Positions 1 to 11,043 of a stretch of DNA of 63,617 nt are shown here, one piece after another. The DNA comes from Chloroflexota bacterium (GTDB lineage Bacteria > Chloroflexota > UBA11872). Every line of letters begins with the position of its first letter. The stretch's first letter is position 1. The position numbers and the translations under genes were made by a program. The notes under the pieces are model-generated. The model was not told the origin of the DNA. It saw only the letters and a program-made list of their open reading frames with translations, and searched no databases. The stretch is taken from the NCBI GenBank assembly GCA_022824865.1, contig JAJDZD010000080.1, positions 1 through 63,617 of the forward strand. Reading direction: 5' to 3'.

Positions 1-825
1 CCCGGTTGCGCCCAGGTCCTGGAGGCCCAGGATGGCGTCGGTGGTCTGGAGGACTTCGAGGCAGGCCTCGAGGAGCAGCTTCTCCATGAAGGGGTTGCCG
101 ACCTGGACGACGCCGCGGTGGGAGGCTTCGGGATCGTCAACGGAGGCGAAGGTGGCGCCGTGGATGCCGTCGCGGCCGGTGTCGGCGCCGACCAGGATGA
201 GCTCGTTGCCGGCGCCACTGGCGGCGGCGCTGGTGAGCTGGTCGTGCTCGATCAGGCCGACGCACATGGCGTTGACGAGCGGGTTACCGCGGTAGGAGGC
301 GGAAACCTGGACCTCGCCGCCGACGGTGGGGACGCCCATGCAGTTCCCGTACCAGCCGATGCCGCCGACGATGCCGTTGGCCAGGTAGCGTCCGCGGCGG
401 TCGTCTAGCGGGCCGAAGCGCAGGCTGTCCAGGAGGGCGATGGGGCGCGCGCCCATGGTGAAGATGTCGCGAAGGATGCCGCCGACGCCGGTGGCGGCGC
501 CCTGGAAGGGTTCGACGGCGCTGGGGTGGTTGTGGCTCTCGACCTTCATGACAATGGCGAGACCGTGGCCGATGTCCACGGCACCGGCGTTCTCCTCGCC
601 GGGGCCAATGAGGACCTGCGGGCCCTCGCTGGGAAGGCGGCCGAGGAGCGGGCGAGAGTGCTTATAGCCGCAGTGCTCGCTCCACATGCCGCCGATGATT
701 CCGAGCTCGACGGGGTTGGGCGGGCGGTCAAGGAGATCGGCGGCGAAATGGTATTCGTCGCGGGTGAGGGCGACTTCGCGCAGGGTTTCGTCGCTGGGCG
801 GCTGGTGGGTGGGGGTGACGGTCAT
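1..825 (-). CDS. purL: PurL, phosphoribosylformylglycinamidine synthase large subunit (N-terminal part)
   Basis: This is the N-terminal 275 residues of the ATP-dependent FGAM synthase large subunit; the rest lies beyond the window's left edge. The enzyme makes FGAM from FGAR with ammonia supplied by PurQ. I see the family motif [11 protein letters not shown] near residue 48, then [20 protein letters not shown] and the [14 protein letters not shown] run of the first AIRS-type half. The ATG at 825 overlaps the purQ stop in an ATGA, which fixes the start and shows translational coupling. The small form with separate PurS and PurQ is the type found outside Proteobacteria. The frame is open to base 1. 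Confidence 0.95.
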   Translation of the reverse strand, partial: MTVTPTHQPPSDETLREVALTRDEYHFAADLLDRPPNPVELGIIGGMWSEHCGYKHSRPLLGRLPSEGPQVLIGPGEENAGAVDIGHGLAIVMKVESHNHPSAVEPFQGAATGVGGILRDIFTMGARPIALLDSLRFGPLDDRRGRYLANGIVGGIGWYGNCMGVPTVGGEVQVSASYRGNPLVNAMCVGLIEHDQLTSAAASGAGNELILVGADTGRDGIHGATFASVDDPEASHRGVVQVGNPFMEKLLLEACLEVLQTTDAILGLQDLGATG

Positions 826-1514
826 GCGCCGGCCGCTGCGAGGAGCGAATCCCAGATGGCACGGCCGTCTTCGCCGCCAAGCTCGGCCTCGGAGGCACGC
901 TCGGGGTGGGGCATCATGCCGACCACGTTGCGCCCGACGTTGCAGATGCCGGCGATGTCGTCGATGGCGCCGTTGGGGTTGGCGTCGGGCGAGCGGTTGC
1001 CCGCCTCTGAGACGTAACGGAAGACGACGCGATCCTGGTCGTGCAATTGGGCAAGGCCGTCGCCGTCAATGACGTAGTTGCCCTCGGCGTGGGCGATGGG
1101 CAGACGGAGCACCTGGCCGTCGCTGGCCGCGGACGTGCACGGCGTGCGGGTGGATTCCACCCGGAGGTGGGTCCACTCGCAGCGGAACTGGGTGCTGTCG
1201 TTGAGCAGCATGGCGCCGGGGAGCAGGCCGGCTTCCAGGAGGATCTGGAAGCCGTTGCAAATCCCCAGGACCGGCCGGCCCTGCGCGGCGTGGTCCCGCA
1301 CGGCCGACATGATGGGGGCGCGGGCGGCCATGGCGCCGGTGCGAAGGTAGTCGCCGTGGCTGAAGCCGCCGGGGAGCACGACCAGGTCGACGTCGCCGAA
1401 GCTGGTGTCGGCATGCCAGGCGTAGCGGGCATTCAGGCCGACCACGTTGCCGAGGACGTGCAGCGTATCGGCGTCGCAATTGCTGCCGGGGAAGACGACG
1501 ACGGCGGCGTTCAC
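822..1514 (-). CDS. purQ: PurQ, FGAM synthase glutaminase subunit
   Basis: This is a class I glutamine amidotransferase of 230 residues, normal for PurQ. It releases ammonia from glutamine for PurL in purine synthesis. The start [14 protein letters not shown] is typical. The nucleophile Cys86 lies in GICNGFQIL, and the catalytic His-Glu pair is in the C-terminal [11 protein letters not shown]. The gene overlaps purS upstream by 4 nt and purL downstream by 4 nt, so the three FGAM synthase subunits are consecutive and coupled. Confidence 0.96.
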   Translation of the reverse strand: MNAAVVVFPGSNCDADTLHVLGNVVGLNARYAWHADTSFGDVDLVVLPGGFSHGDYLRTGAMAARAPIMSAVRDHAAQGRPVLGICNGFQILLEAGLLPGAMLLNDSTQFRCEWTHLRVESTRTPCTSAASDGQVLRLPIAHAEGNYVIDGDGLAQLHDQDRVVFRYVSEAGNRSPDANPNGAIDDIAGICNVGRNVVGMMPHPERASEAELGGEDGRAIWDSLLAAAGA

Positions 1515-1798
1515 GCGGGTTGAGCGGCTTCGTCAGGTACGGGCTCAAGGGCCTCGATGGCGAATGACTCGATCACCGGGTTGACCAGGAGCTGGCGGCA
1601 CATGGCCTCGGCGCGCTCGGCGGCTGCCGTTTCACTGTCCGCCGACAGCTCGATGGTGATGAGCTTGCCGATGCGGACGTCGTTCACCTCAGTGAAGCCC
1701 AGATCGTGAAGGCTGCCGCGGACGGTCAGACCCTGCGGATCGTTGACGCCGGCGTTGAGCTGGACAGCCACGCGAACCCGGAAGCGCTGGCCGGTCAT
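1511..1798 (-). CDS. purS: PurS, FGAM synthase small subunit
   Basis: This 95-residue protein is the PurS bridging subunit that holds PurQ and PurL together in the FGAM synthase complex. Visible family features are the basic N-terminal strand [18 protein letters not shown], followed by [17 protein letters not shown] and the acidic helix with [16 protein letters not shown]. It overlaps purC and purQ by 4 nt on each side. The C-terminal extension of about 12 residues is rich in Pro, Glu and Ala. Confidence 0.93.
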   Translation of the reverse strand: MTGQRFRVRVAVQLNAGVNDPQGLTVRGSLHDLGFTEVNDVRIGKLITIELSADSETAAAERAEAMCRQLLVNPVIESFAIEALEPVPDEAAQPA

Positions 1799-2670
1799 CC
1801 AGCCAGCAGTTCCTGGGCCTCGCGGTAGCGGGCGGACGTTCGCTCGATGATTTCGCGCGGGAGGCTGGGGATCGGCGGTTCGCGGTCCCAGCCGGTGGCG
1901 ATCAGGTGGTTGCGCACGATCTGCTTATCGAAGCTGGGCGGCGACATGCCGACTTGGTATTCGCGCACATCCCAGAAGCGCGAGGAGTCCGGGGTCAAGA
2001 CCTCGTCGATCAGGGTGATTTCGCCGTTGACGTAGCCGAACTCGAACTTGGTGTCGGCCAGGATGATTCCGCGCTCCTTGGCGTAGTCGCGGCCGAATTC
2101 GTAGACGGCGATGGTGAGGTCGTGGAGCTGGTCGGCGACGTCGCCGACGATGGCGCGGAAGTCCTCGAAGCCGATGTTCTCGTCGTGGCCGGATTCGGCC
2201 TTGGTGGCGGGGGTGAAGAGGGTTTCGTCGAAGGGCTCGGCTTCCTGCATGCCGGCGGGGATGGGGATGCTGCAGATTTCGCCGTCGCGCTGATAGTCCA
2301 CCCAGCCGGAGCCGGTGATGTAGCCGCGGGCGACGCACTCGGCGTCAATCCGGTCGGCCTTGTGGACCAGCATGGTGCGGCCGCGGAGGGCGTCGCGGTG
2401 GGGGGCGACCTCGGGCCCCATCTCGTCGACGTCGGTGGTGATGAGGTGGTTGGGCACGATGTGGGATGTCAGCCCAAACCAGTGCTCGGACATACCGGTG
2501 AGCACGGCACCCTTGCCGGGGATCGGGTCCGGGAGGACGTGGTCGAAGGCGGAGATGCGATCGGTGGTGACGATCAGCAGCCGGTCGTCCAGGTCGTAAA
2601 TGTCACGGACTTTGCCGCGATTGAGCAGGGTGAGTCCTGACAGTGCGGTTTCGGTGATGGTTGCGCTCAC
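1795..2670 (-). CDS. purC: PurC, SAICAR synthetase
   Basis: This is phosphoribosylaminoimidazole-succinocarboxamide synthase, 291 residues, which joins aspartate to CAIR using ATP. It shows the family signatures LNRGKVRDIYDL near the N terminus, TDRISAFD, LIPTE-like IVPNHLITTDVD, and DEVLTPDSSRFW in the second half. The start is a GTG at 2670 that shares one base with the purB TAG stop; no ATG in frame fits the family's N terminus better. It lies in the purine operon between purB and purS. Confidence 0.96.
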   Translation of the reverse strand: MSATITETALSGLTLLNRGKVRDIYDLDDRLLIVTTDRISAFDHVLPDPIPGKGAVLTGMSEHWFGLTSHIVPNHLITTDVDEMGPEVAPHRDALRGRTMLVHKADRIDAECVARGYITGSGWVDYQRDGEICSIPIPAGMQEAEPFDETLFTPATKAESGHDENIGFEDFRAIVGDVADQLHDLTIAVYEFGRDYAKERGIILADTKFEFGYVNGEITLIDEVLTPDSSRFWDVREYQVGMSPPSFDKQIVRNHLIATGWDREPPIPSLPREIIERTSARYREAQELLAG

Positions 2671-4007
2671 TACGAGGTGACCTCCTGTGCTACTGCCGGC
2701 GTCGGTTCCGGCGCGGATTCCAAGCCCATTCGTTCGTAGGCCGTGTCGAGCCAGCGCAGATGGGGCGCGGGACTGAACGCGGCGTCAAGCTGTTCCGTGC
2801 TGAGCAGGGCGGCGACGCGCGCGTCGGCGCGCACGGCGTCCTGGAAGCTGGCGCCGCCTTCCCAGGACGCGGTGGCGTGTTCCTGCATGATCTCGTAGGC
2901 GTCCTGACGGGACATGCCGGCGTGGATCATGGCGAGCATCACGCCCTGGGAGTAGATGAGGCCGCCCGTGAGGTCCACGTTGGCCGCCATGCGGTCGTTG
3001 TAGACCCGCATGGCGCGGGCGATCGGGATGAAGATATAGAGCATGTAATCAAGGGCGAGGCAGGCGTCGGGAAGGATGATGCGCTCGGCCGAGGAATGGC
3101 TAATGTCGCGCTCGTGCCAGAGCGTGACGTTTTCGAGCGCGACCTGCGCGTGGGAGCGCAGGAGGCGCGCGAGGCCGGAGACGCGCTCGAGGCGCGAGGG
3201 GTTGCGCTTGTGGGGCATGGAGGAGGAGCCGTGGCGGCCGGCTTCGAACGGTTCTTCGGCTTCGCGGATCTCGGTTCGCTGCAGCGAGCGAAGCTCGGTG
3301 GCGAACTTGTCGAGCGAACTGGCAATGAGGGCCAGCGTGCAGACGAAGTGGGCGTGGCGGTCGCGCTGGACGATCTGGTTGGAGACCGGCGCCACGCCCA
3401 GGCCCAACTCCTCGCAGGTCCAGTCTTCGACGTGCGGCGGGACGTTGGCGTGGGTGCCGACGGAACCGGAGATCTTGCCGACGGCGATGTGCTCGCGCGC
3501 CTCCGAAAGGCGCCATCGGTGACGACGGACTTCGCCAAGCCAGATGAGGAGCTTGAGACCGAAGGTAATGGGTTCGGCGTGGACGCCGTGGCTGCGGCCG
3601 ATCATGAGGGTGTGCTTGTGGGTCAAGGCCTGGTCGGTGAGGACGGCCTCGAGTTCGGCGAGGCGTCCATCGAGCAGGTCGCTGGCGTCGACGAGTTGGA
3701 GGGCCAACCCGGTATCCAGGATGTCGCTGGAGGTCAGCCCGAGGTGCAGCCAGCGGGATTCGGGGCCGACGGATTCGGCCAGGGCGTCGACGAAGGCGTT
3801 GGTTTCGTGGTCGTTGACGCTTTCGAGTTCGTCGATGCGCTCGAGGGTAAAGCTGGCCTGCATCAGCTTTCGGGCGTCGTCGACCGGAATTCGCCCCGCC
3901 CGCGCCCAGGCGTTGACGGCCGCGAGTTCCACGTCGCGCTGTTTTTCGAAGTAGATCTGCCGGTCCCAGACGGCGGCCATCTCAGGTCGCGAGTAGCGCG
4001 GGATCAT
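2670..4007 (-). CDS. purB: PurB, adenylosuccinate lyase
   Basis: Adenylosuccinate lyase of 445 residues, acting at two steps: SAICAR to AICAR and adenylosuccinate to AMP. I chose the ATG at 4007, giving MIPRYSRPEM, which is the usual family start and overlaps the purD stop in an ATGA. An upstream start at 4073 would add 22 residues of purD shadow. The proton-donor region GRSHGVHAEP is at about 138-146, with His140, and the fumarase/aspartase signature GSSSMPHKRNP is at 260-270. The length is normal. Confidence 0.96.
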   Translation of the reverse strand: MIPRYSRPEMAAVWDRQIYFEKQRDVELAAVNAWARAGRIPVDDARKLMQASFTLERIDELESVNDHETNAFVDALAESVGPESRWLHLGLTSSDILDTGLALQLVDASDLLDGRLAELEAVLTDQALTHKHTLMIGRSHGVHAEPITFGLKLLIWLGEVRRHRWRLSEAREHIAVGKISGSVGTHANVPPHVEDWTCEELGLGVAPVSNQIVQRDRHAHFVCTLALIASSLDKFATELRSLQRTEIREAEEPFEAGRHGSSSMPHKRNPSRLERVSGLARLLRSHAQVALENVTLWHERDISHSSAERIILPDACLALDYMLYIFIPIARAMRVYNDRMAANVDLTGGLIYSQGVMLAMIHAGMSRQDAYEIMQEHATASWEGGASFQDAVRADARVAALLSTEQLDAAFSPAPHLRWLDTAYERMGLESAPEPTPAVAQEVTS

Positions 4008-5295
4008 GAAGTCACCGCCATTCGCGACTGGCCGACAGGCGCTTGTTCGGTGGCGGCGATGTCGGTTCTCCACTGGCTGTCCTGGAAGGTCACGTGATCC
4101 GCCGCCGCATACGCGTTTGCCCTCGCTGCCGGAACGTCCGGCCCTGTGCCAACGATTGCAAGAACTCTTCCTCCTGCTGTGTAGAGCCCGTCGTCGCGGG
4201 TCTCGGTGCCGGCATGAAACGCCAACGCGCCGAGCGGTAAGGCGTCCAGACCGTAGATCCTGTGTCCAGTCTCATATGAAGTCGGATATCCGCCTGAGGC
4301 GAGGACCACCGAGACCGCGGCCGTGCCGTCGGGCGCAAGGTCCACCTTGCTTACGTCGCCGTCGATGGCGGCCAGCATGGCAGCGACGAGGTCGCCGCGC
4401 ATGGTGGGCAGGATGACCTGGGCTTCCGGGTCGCCGAAACGGATGTTGAACTCGATTACGACGGGACCGTCGCTCGTGAGCATGAGGCCAGCGTAGAGCA
4501 TGCCGGTGAACGGACTTCCCGCGTCTGATGCCGCCTGCAAGGTGGGGCCGATGATCCGGTCGGCGACTTCCTGGAGGAGTTCGTCGTCCGCGTCGGCGAC
4601 CGGCGAATAAGCGCCTACGCCGCCGGTGTTGAGGCCACGGTCGCCGTCGAAGGCGCGCTTGTAATCGCGGGCCGAGCCGATGATCCGGAAGCTGATTCCA
4701 GCGCAGATGGCGAAGACGGAGAGTTCCGGGCCGTAGCAGCGTTCCTGGATGACGACGGACGAACCAGCATCGCCGAACTTGCGCTCGATCATGACGGCGT
4801 CGATGGCGGCGTGGGCTTCGTCGGGGGTGTCGCAGACCAGGACGCCCTTGCCGAGGGCGAGGCCGTCGGCCTTGACGACGAGGGGATTGCCTGAGTCGTC
4901 GACGTAGTCGTGGGCGTCACCGGGCGATTCGAAGATGGCGGAGTCCGGAATGGGGACGCCGGCGCGGTCGAGAAGCTCGGTGGTCCAGGCCTTGCTGGAT
5001 TCGAGGCGAGTGGCGGCGGCGCTGGGACCGAACGCGTGGACGCCGGCCTCGGCCAAGCGGTCAACCAAGCCCAGTGCACAGGGGTCCTCGGGGCCGACGA
5101 TGACCAGGTCGGGGCGGTTGGCAATGGACCATTCAACAAGGCCGGGAACGTCGTCCGCGGCCAGGGGGACGGTCGTGGCGATGCCGGCGATGGCGGAGCT
5201 GCCGGGGGCGCAGTAGAGGTCGGCAGCGGGACGGTCGGCGCGGACGCGCCAGCAGAGGGCGTGCTCGCGTCCGCCGCTGCCGACGACGAGGATCT

Positions 5296-5299
<4 letters not shown>
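4004..5299 (-). CDS. purD: PurD, phosphoribosylamine-glycine ligase
   Basis: GAR synthetase, an ATP-grasp ligase of 431 residues that joins glycine to phosphoribosylamine. The N terminus MKILVVGSGGREHALCWR is the family's standard Rossmann-like start. The ATP-grasp lid KADGLALGKGVLV and the metal-binding EFNIRFGDPEAQ are present. I prefer the ATG at 5299 over the one at 5305 because it makes the ATGA overlap with the guaA stop that this operon uses repeatedly. The downstream purB start overlaps its own stop. Confidence 0.95.
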
Positions 5300-6861
<1,562 letters not shown>

Positions 6862-6971
6862 CGCTGCGCCGGGAGCCGGTCGTTCAGAGGGGCGTTTGAC
6901 CTGAGGTAGGGGGACGAGACGGTACCTGCGCAGATCTGCGCGCCGTCCACGCGGATGGTGCCTCCCAGCTC

Positions 6972-6992
6972 CCGCGTCCTCTGCGGACGCGG
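6972..6992 (-). other. 8-bp hairpin in the guaA leader
   Basis: CCGCGTCC at 6972-6979 pairs perfectly with GGACGCGG at 6985-6992 around a 5-nt loop. A second perfect palindrome of 14 nt, GCGCAGATCTGCGC, lies at 6928-6941. No U-run follows the hairpin in the minus direction, so it is not a standard intrinsic terminator for thrB. It could be part of a structured 5' leader of guaA. Confidence 0.4.
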
Positions 6993-7011
6993 CTCATCCT
7001 TGCCGCGCCTG

Positions 7012-7040
7012 AGTATACGAATCGCGTCGACTTATGTTGA
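7012..7040 (-). promoter_or_regulatory. Predicted sigma70-type promoter of the guaA-pur operon
   Basis: Read on the minus strand there is TCAACA at 7040-7035 (4 of 6 matches to TTGACA), a 17-nt spacer and TATACT at 7017-7012 (5 of 6 to TATAAT). The -35 box overlaps the last codons of thrB. Transcription would begin near 7005, leaving a leader of about 145 nt before guaA. Confidence 0.5.
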
Positions 7041-7946
7041 GGCCAGTGGCTCTATCACGGTGGCACCAGTCTCGGCGGCGTTGGCCACGTAGGTCTCGCA
7101 GCCCGACGACGCATCGATTGCCACATCGGCCATGGCGCCGGCCACGCGCATGGTGCGGTCCTTGGGCGCGAAGGCGATGAGGGTGGGACCTGACCCGCTG
7201 AGGGCTGCGCCGTGGGCGCCGGCATCGAGGGCGGCCTGGACTCCGGGTTCGAGTGCGGGATTGAGTTCGGCCCGATAGGGCTGGTGGAGAAAGTCCTGCG
7301 TCGCCACGCGCAATTCCGCGTAGCGCCCCGTCTGCAATGCGGCGATCAACATGGCGGCGCGGCCGAGGTTGGCAACCGCATCGGATCGTGGGACGTCGGT
7401 TGGCAGCACCGCCCGCGCGCGCGCGGTGGGCACGTGGTAGCCAGGCACAACGACGACGATTCCAATGTCGTTCGGAAACGGGACGCGCACCGCGTGCAAA
7501 GACTCCTCGGTTTGGACCGTCAACACCAGGCCGCCCAGCAGCGCTGCGGCCACGTTGTCGGGATGGCCTTCGATTTCGGTCGCGCGGCGCAGCAACTCAT
7601 CGTCGTCCAGACCGCGACGGAAGGCGTGATTTGCGGCGACGAGTCCGCCAACAATGGCGCTGGCCGAGCCGCCCAGGCCTCCTTGCGGCGGAATCTCGCG
7701 GACCGCGCGCAACCTGTACGGGCCGGCCGCGGCCGGCGCCAGCGACCTGAAGGCGCGAAAGGCCAGGTTGCGCCGAGTGTCGCGGGGGACGTGTTTCAAG
7801 AACTTGCCCGCCGGCTCGATGGAGTCGCGGCTGGCCGGCTCGAACTGGTACTCGTCGCGCACATCAATCGCAAGGCCGAACACGTCGAAGCCCGCGCCCA
7901 GGTTGCCTGAGGACGCGGGGACGGATACGCGTGCACGGCCCGTCAT
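7032..7946 (-). CDS. thrB: ThrB, homoserine kinase
   Basis: GHMP-family kinase of 304 residues that phosphorylates homoserine in threonine synthesis. The N-terminal VSVPASSGNLGAGFDVFGLA is the first GHMP motif. The ATP-binding PPQGGLGGSASA lies near 85-96, and the third motif appears as GAALSGSGPTLIAF near the C terminus. Its ATG overlaps the rodA stop by 4 nt, so it sits at the end of the cell-shape operon, an uncommon neighbourhood for an amino-acid gene. thrA and thrC are not in the window. Confidence 0.92.
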   Translation of the reverse strand: MTGRARVSVPASSGNLGAGFDVFGLAIDVRDEYQFEPASRDSIEPAGKFLKHVPRDTRRNLAFRAFRSLAPAAAGPYRLRAVREIPPQGGLGGSASAIVGGLVAANHAFRRGLDDDELLRRATEIEGHPDNVAAALLGGLVLTVQTEESLHAVRVPFPNDIGIVVVVPGYHVPTARARAVLPTDVPRSDAVANLGRAAMLIAALQTGRYAELRVATQDFLHQPYRAELNPALEPGVQAALDAGAHGAALSGSGPTLIAFAPKDRTMRVAGAMADVAIDASSGCETYVANAAETGATVIEPLAST

Positions 7947-9106
7947 CGGCCCAGGCCGCCGCGCGAACCCGCCGCCGGAAGAGATCCTCGAACCACATGC
8001 ATCGACTGCTGCCGGAAGGGCGCTGCCCCTCGGTGCGAATGAATGCTGAGCAAGATGCCGACCGAAAGCAGTGTGACCAGCAGGGAGTTCTTGCCGAGGC
8101 TAACCAGCGGCAGGGTGATGCCGGTGACTGGCATGAGGCCGACGTTCATTCCAATGTTCACGAACGACTGGGAGAAGAGCATGGCGGCAATGCCGATGGC
8201 CAGCAGGCGACCGAACATGTCGCGGGCTCGCAGCCCGATGACCAGGGCCTGAACGATTAGCAGGGTGAAAAAGGCCAGTAGCCCCATCGTTCCCGCCAAC
8301 CCGAGCTGTTCGCCGAGCATGGCGAAGATGAAGTCGGTGTCCCGTACGCGCAGAAACTCCAGCTGCGACTGCGAGCCCTGTCCGAGGCCATGACCGAACC
8401 AGCCGCCGGAGCCGATGGAGATCCGTGCCTGCAACACGTTGTAGCCGGCACCGAGCGGGTCGCTGCCCGGGTCGAGAAAGGTCACGAAGCGCTGCCGCAT
8501 ATAGTCCTGCGCGAAGAACCACGCGAACGGGAAGGCGGCGAGCGCGATAACGATTGGCGTGAGCAAGTGCCACCAGCGGGCGCCGGCAACGAAAACCATG
8601 GCCATCCAGATGGCGCTGAAGATGAGCGCGGTGCCCAAATCCGGCTGCAAGAAAACGAGGCTTGCGGGAATGAGCATGAGACCTAGACCGACCATGACGG
8701 TACGAAGTAATCGGGTCGAGTCGCTTCGGTCCGACAGATATTTTGCGAACGCGACGATAGCCGCGAGCTTCATGAACTCGGACGGCTGAATGACGATGGG
8801 GCCAAGCTCGAACCAGCGACGGGCGCCCAGGTCAAAGTCTCCGACCAACAGGACCAGGATCAGGGCGAGTACGCCCAGCAGGAATACGGGCCCGGCCAGG
8901 CCGTGCAAGACGCGGTAGTCGACCTGGGCCATGGCGAAGGCGAACGCCAGGCCGACAGCGCCCAGCACGGCCTTCTGCACGGCCTGGTTCTCCAGCCCCG
9001 TGGAGTCGGGCTCTGCGGTCGTGCTGAGCATGAGGACGCCGAAAGCAACCAGAGCGATGGTGGAGATGATCGTCGCCCACTCGATGCGCGCCAGCCGAAC
9101 CAGCAT
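7943..9106 (-). CDS. rodA: RodA, SEDS peptidoglycan glycosyltransferase
   Basis: Polytopic SEDS-family protein of 387 residues that polymerises lipid II glycan strands during side-wall growth together with PBP2. About ten hydrophobic segments are visible. Family motifs include LEFLRVRDTDFIFA and, near the end, NIGMNVGLMPVTGITLPLVS. It directly follows mrdA, sharing one base (TAATG), and precedes thrB by an ATGA overlap. Its place next to mrdA and mreBCD makes RodA a better call than FtsW. Confidence 0.92.
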   Translation of the reverse strand: MLVRLARIEWATIISTIALVAFGVLMLSTTAEPDSTGLENQAVQKAVLGAVGLAFAFAMAQVDYRVLHGLAGPVFLLGVLALILVLLVGDFDLGARRWFELGPIVIQPSEFMKLAAIVAFAKYLSDRSDSTRLLRTVMVGLGLMLIPASLVFLQPDLGTALIFSAIWMAMVFVAGARWWHLLTPIVIALAAFPFAWFFAQDYMRQRFVTFLDPGSDPLGAGYNVLQARISIGSGGWFGHGLGQGSQSQLEFLRVRDTDFIFAMLGEQLGLAGTMGLLAFFTLLIVQALVIGLRARDMFGRLLAIGIAAMLFSQSFVNIGMNVGLMPVTGITLPLVSLGKNSLLVTLLSVGILLSIHSHRGAAPFRQQSMHVVRGSLPAAGSRGGLGR

Positions 9107-11028
9107 TAGAGCCGATGATCCGGTGAAATGAAGTCCGGGCGCTCTTGCGGCAAGGGCGGCATGTCGCCCGTCATCAGATAGTCCACGATGTCGCGCGCGA
9201 TGGGCGCGGCGGCAAAGGAGCCTTCGCCGCCATCGCGCACCAGCACGGCAAAGCCGTATTCAGGCTGCTCGGCCGGGGCGTAGCCGGCAAACCAGGCATG
9301 GCTGGGCAGACGGCCTTCGGCGTCACGAGCTCCGCTGTACTCGGCGGTTCCCGTCTTGCCGGCCACCACCGTATGCGAAGAGCGCGCGCGTGGACCCGTG
9401 CCCTGCGGCTCGTTGACCGCGCGGTAGAGGCCGGCCTGGAGCAGACGCAAGTTCGTGTCGCTGACCGGCAAGATGCTGCGTACCCGTGGCGGAAAACGTT
9501 CGGCCACCTTGCCATGCTGGTCGAGCAGGCGGTCAACCAGGCGCGGACGCATCACGCGGCCGCCGTTTCCGATGGCGGCGTACATAGAGGCGATTTGGAG
9601 AGGGGTGACCTGGACCAGGCCCTGACCGATGGCGGCGTGATAGGTGTCGCCGGTGACCCACGGTTGTTGCAGATTCCTGTTCTTCCACTCGGAGGTGGGG
9701 ACGAGGCCGGACGCCTCGCCGGGCAAATCAATGCCCGTGCGCTCGCCGAAGCCGAATGATCGTTCGAACTCGGCGAGGCGCCGGTTGCCCAGGCCCTGCA
9801 GTTGGGTGTACGGGTTGCCGCCGGACACGTTGTAGAAGTAGATGTTGCAGGACTCGGCGATGGCGCGCTGCAGGTCCACGAACCCGTGTCCCTGGGGCAG
9901 CCAGTCGTCGAACGCCCAGCCGCTGGGCAGAATCAGGCGCCCGTCGCAGTGAATCTTGCTCTGCGGCAACACCACACCGGCCTCCAGCGCGCCGCTGGCG
10001 GCTATGACCTTGTAGGTGGAGCCTGGCGGGTACAGCCCGGAGATGGCGTGGTTGATCAGCGGCCGGCGGGGATCGCTGACCAACAGTGCGAAGCTCTCAG
10101 ACGACGCGCCACGGGTAAAGATGTTGCTGTCGTAGTCGGGCAGGCTAACCATGGCCACGATGTCGCCGCTATCCGGCCGCAGCACGACCACGGCGCCGGC
10201 GCCGCGCTCGCGGAGGGCGAGATGGCGGGCCAGAATCTCGCGGATGGCCTGCTGTTCGTTGACCGCGATCGTGAGGACGGCGTGCTGGCCGACCTGCGGC
10301 GGCGTGAACGACAGCTCGTGGAGCGCGCGACCAAAGGCATCGGTCTCAAGGCGCTGTTCGCCGTCTCGACCCCGCAGCCTGGTCTGCAGACTGCGCTCGA
10401 TACCGGCGAGTCCGATGTCCTCATCGAAGCGGACGCCTTGCTGCCGATACGCTTCCACCTCTTCGGCAGGGATGGGTCCGGTGAATCCGAGAATGTGGCC
10501 CAACACGTCGCCATGCGCGTATTCGCGGCGGGTGCTGGTGCGCACGGAGATTCCCGGCAGCTCCTGTCGGCGCTCTTCGATCGTTAGCGCCGACTCCCGG
10601 GGGACAGCACGCGCCAGGCGCGCCGGCGTATCCGGGGCCAGGCGCGCCTGGCTCAGCTTGAAGCGCAGGTCTTCCAGGCGCTCGCCCGTCAACACGGCTA
10701 GGTTGGCCATTGCCGGGCCTTCGCGCTCAGGCGGCAGGTCGGCCGGGGCCAGCCAGACGCTGAAGACCGGGGCGTTGGCGACGAGCGGCTCGCGGTTCCG
10801 GTCGTAGATCAACCCGCGCAAAGGTTGGATGGGTCGGGTCCGGGCTCGGTTGTGGGCCGCCTGCTCGCGATATGTGTCGGACTCGACGACCTGCAACTGC
10901 CAAAGACGGCCGGCCAGCGCGGCGTTACCGGCGAGCGCGGCACCACCCAGCAGCAGCGCACGCCGCGTGCCGCTGATACGCCGCTGCCCGGCGCCAGTTC
11001 TGGCTGTCGGGCGTGAATGCGCCTCCAA
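9106..11028 (-). CDS. mrdA: Penicillin-binding protein 2 (MrdA), peptidoglycan transpeptidase
   Basis: Class B PBP of 640 residues that crosslinks peptidoglycan for elongation. A short cytoplasmic tail and one membrane anchor (about 24-44) lead into the dimerisation domain with RGLIYDRNREPLVAN. The transpeptidase domain has the catalytic SxxK as STYK within YPPGSTYKVIAAS, SCN as the SxN motif, and KTGTAEYSG. The start is a TTG at 11028, supported by GGAGG at 11034-11038 five bases upstream. RodA follows immediately, giving the usual SEDS-bPBP pair. Confidence 0.93.
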   Translation of the reverse strand: MEAHSRPTARTGAGQRRISGTRRALLLGGAALAGNAALAGRLWQLQVVESDTYREQAAHNRARTRPIQPLRGLIYDRNREPLVANAPVFSVWLAPADLPPEREGPAMANLAVLTGERLEDLRFKLSQARLAPDTPARLARAVPRESALTIEERRQELPGISVRTSTRREYAHGDVLGHILGFTGPIPAEEVEAYRQQGVRFDEDIGLAGIERSLQTRLRGRDGEQRLETDAFGRALHELSFTPPQVGQHAVLTIAVNEQQAIREILARHLALRERGAGAVVVLRPDSGDIVAMVSLPDYDSNIFTRGASSESFALLVSDPRRPLINHAISGLYPPGSTYKVIAASGALEAGVVLPQSKIHCDGRLILPSGWAFDDWLPQGHGFVDLQRAIAESCNIYFYNVSGGNPYTQLQGLGNRRLAEFERSFGFGERTGIDLPGEASGLVPTSEWKNRNLQQPWVTGDTYHAAIGQGLVQVTPLQIASMYAAIGNGGRVMRPRLVDRLLDQHGKVAERFPPRVRSILPVSDTNLRLLQAGLYRAVNEPQGTGPRARSSHTVVAGKTGTAEYSGARDAEGRLPSHAWFAGYAPAEQPEYGFAVLVRDGGEGSFAAAPIARDIVDYLMTGDMPPLPQERPDFISPDHRL

Positions 11029-11043
11029 GCTGGCCTCCAGTTA

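Noticed and set aside
2661..4097. Long plus-strand open frame (478 codons) opposite purB
   Set aside because: It mirrors purB in a high-G+C region, has Asp/Gly/Val-rich shadow composition and no motif. The minus frame has the full adenylosuccinate lyase signature.
6862..7034. T-box riboswitch before guaA
   Set aside because: A GGGAGGCACC stretch resembles the T-box core loosely, but the TGGNACC bulge and specifier loop are not present, and guaA is not a usual T-box target.
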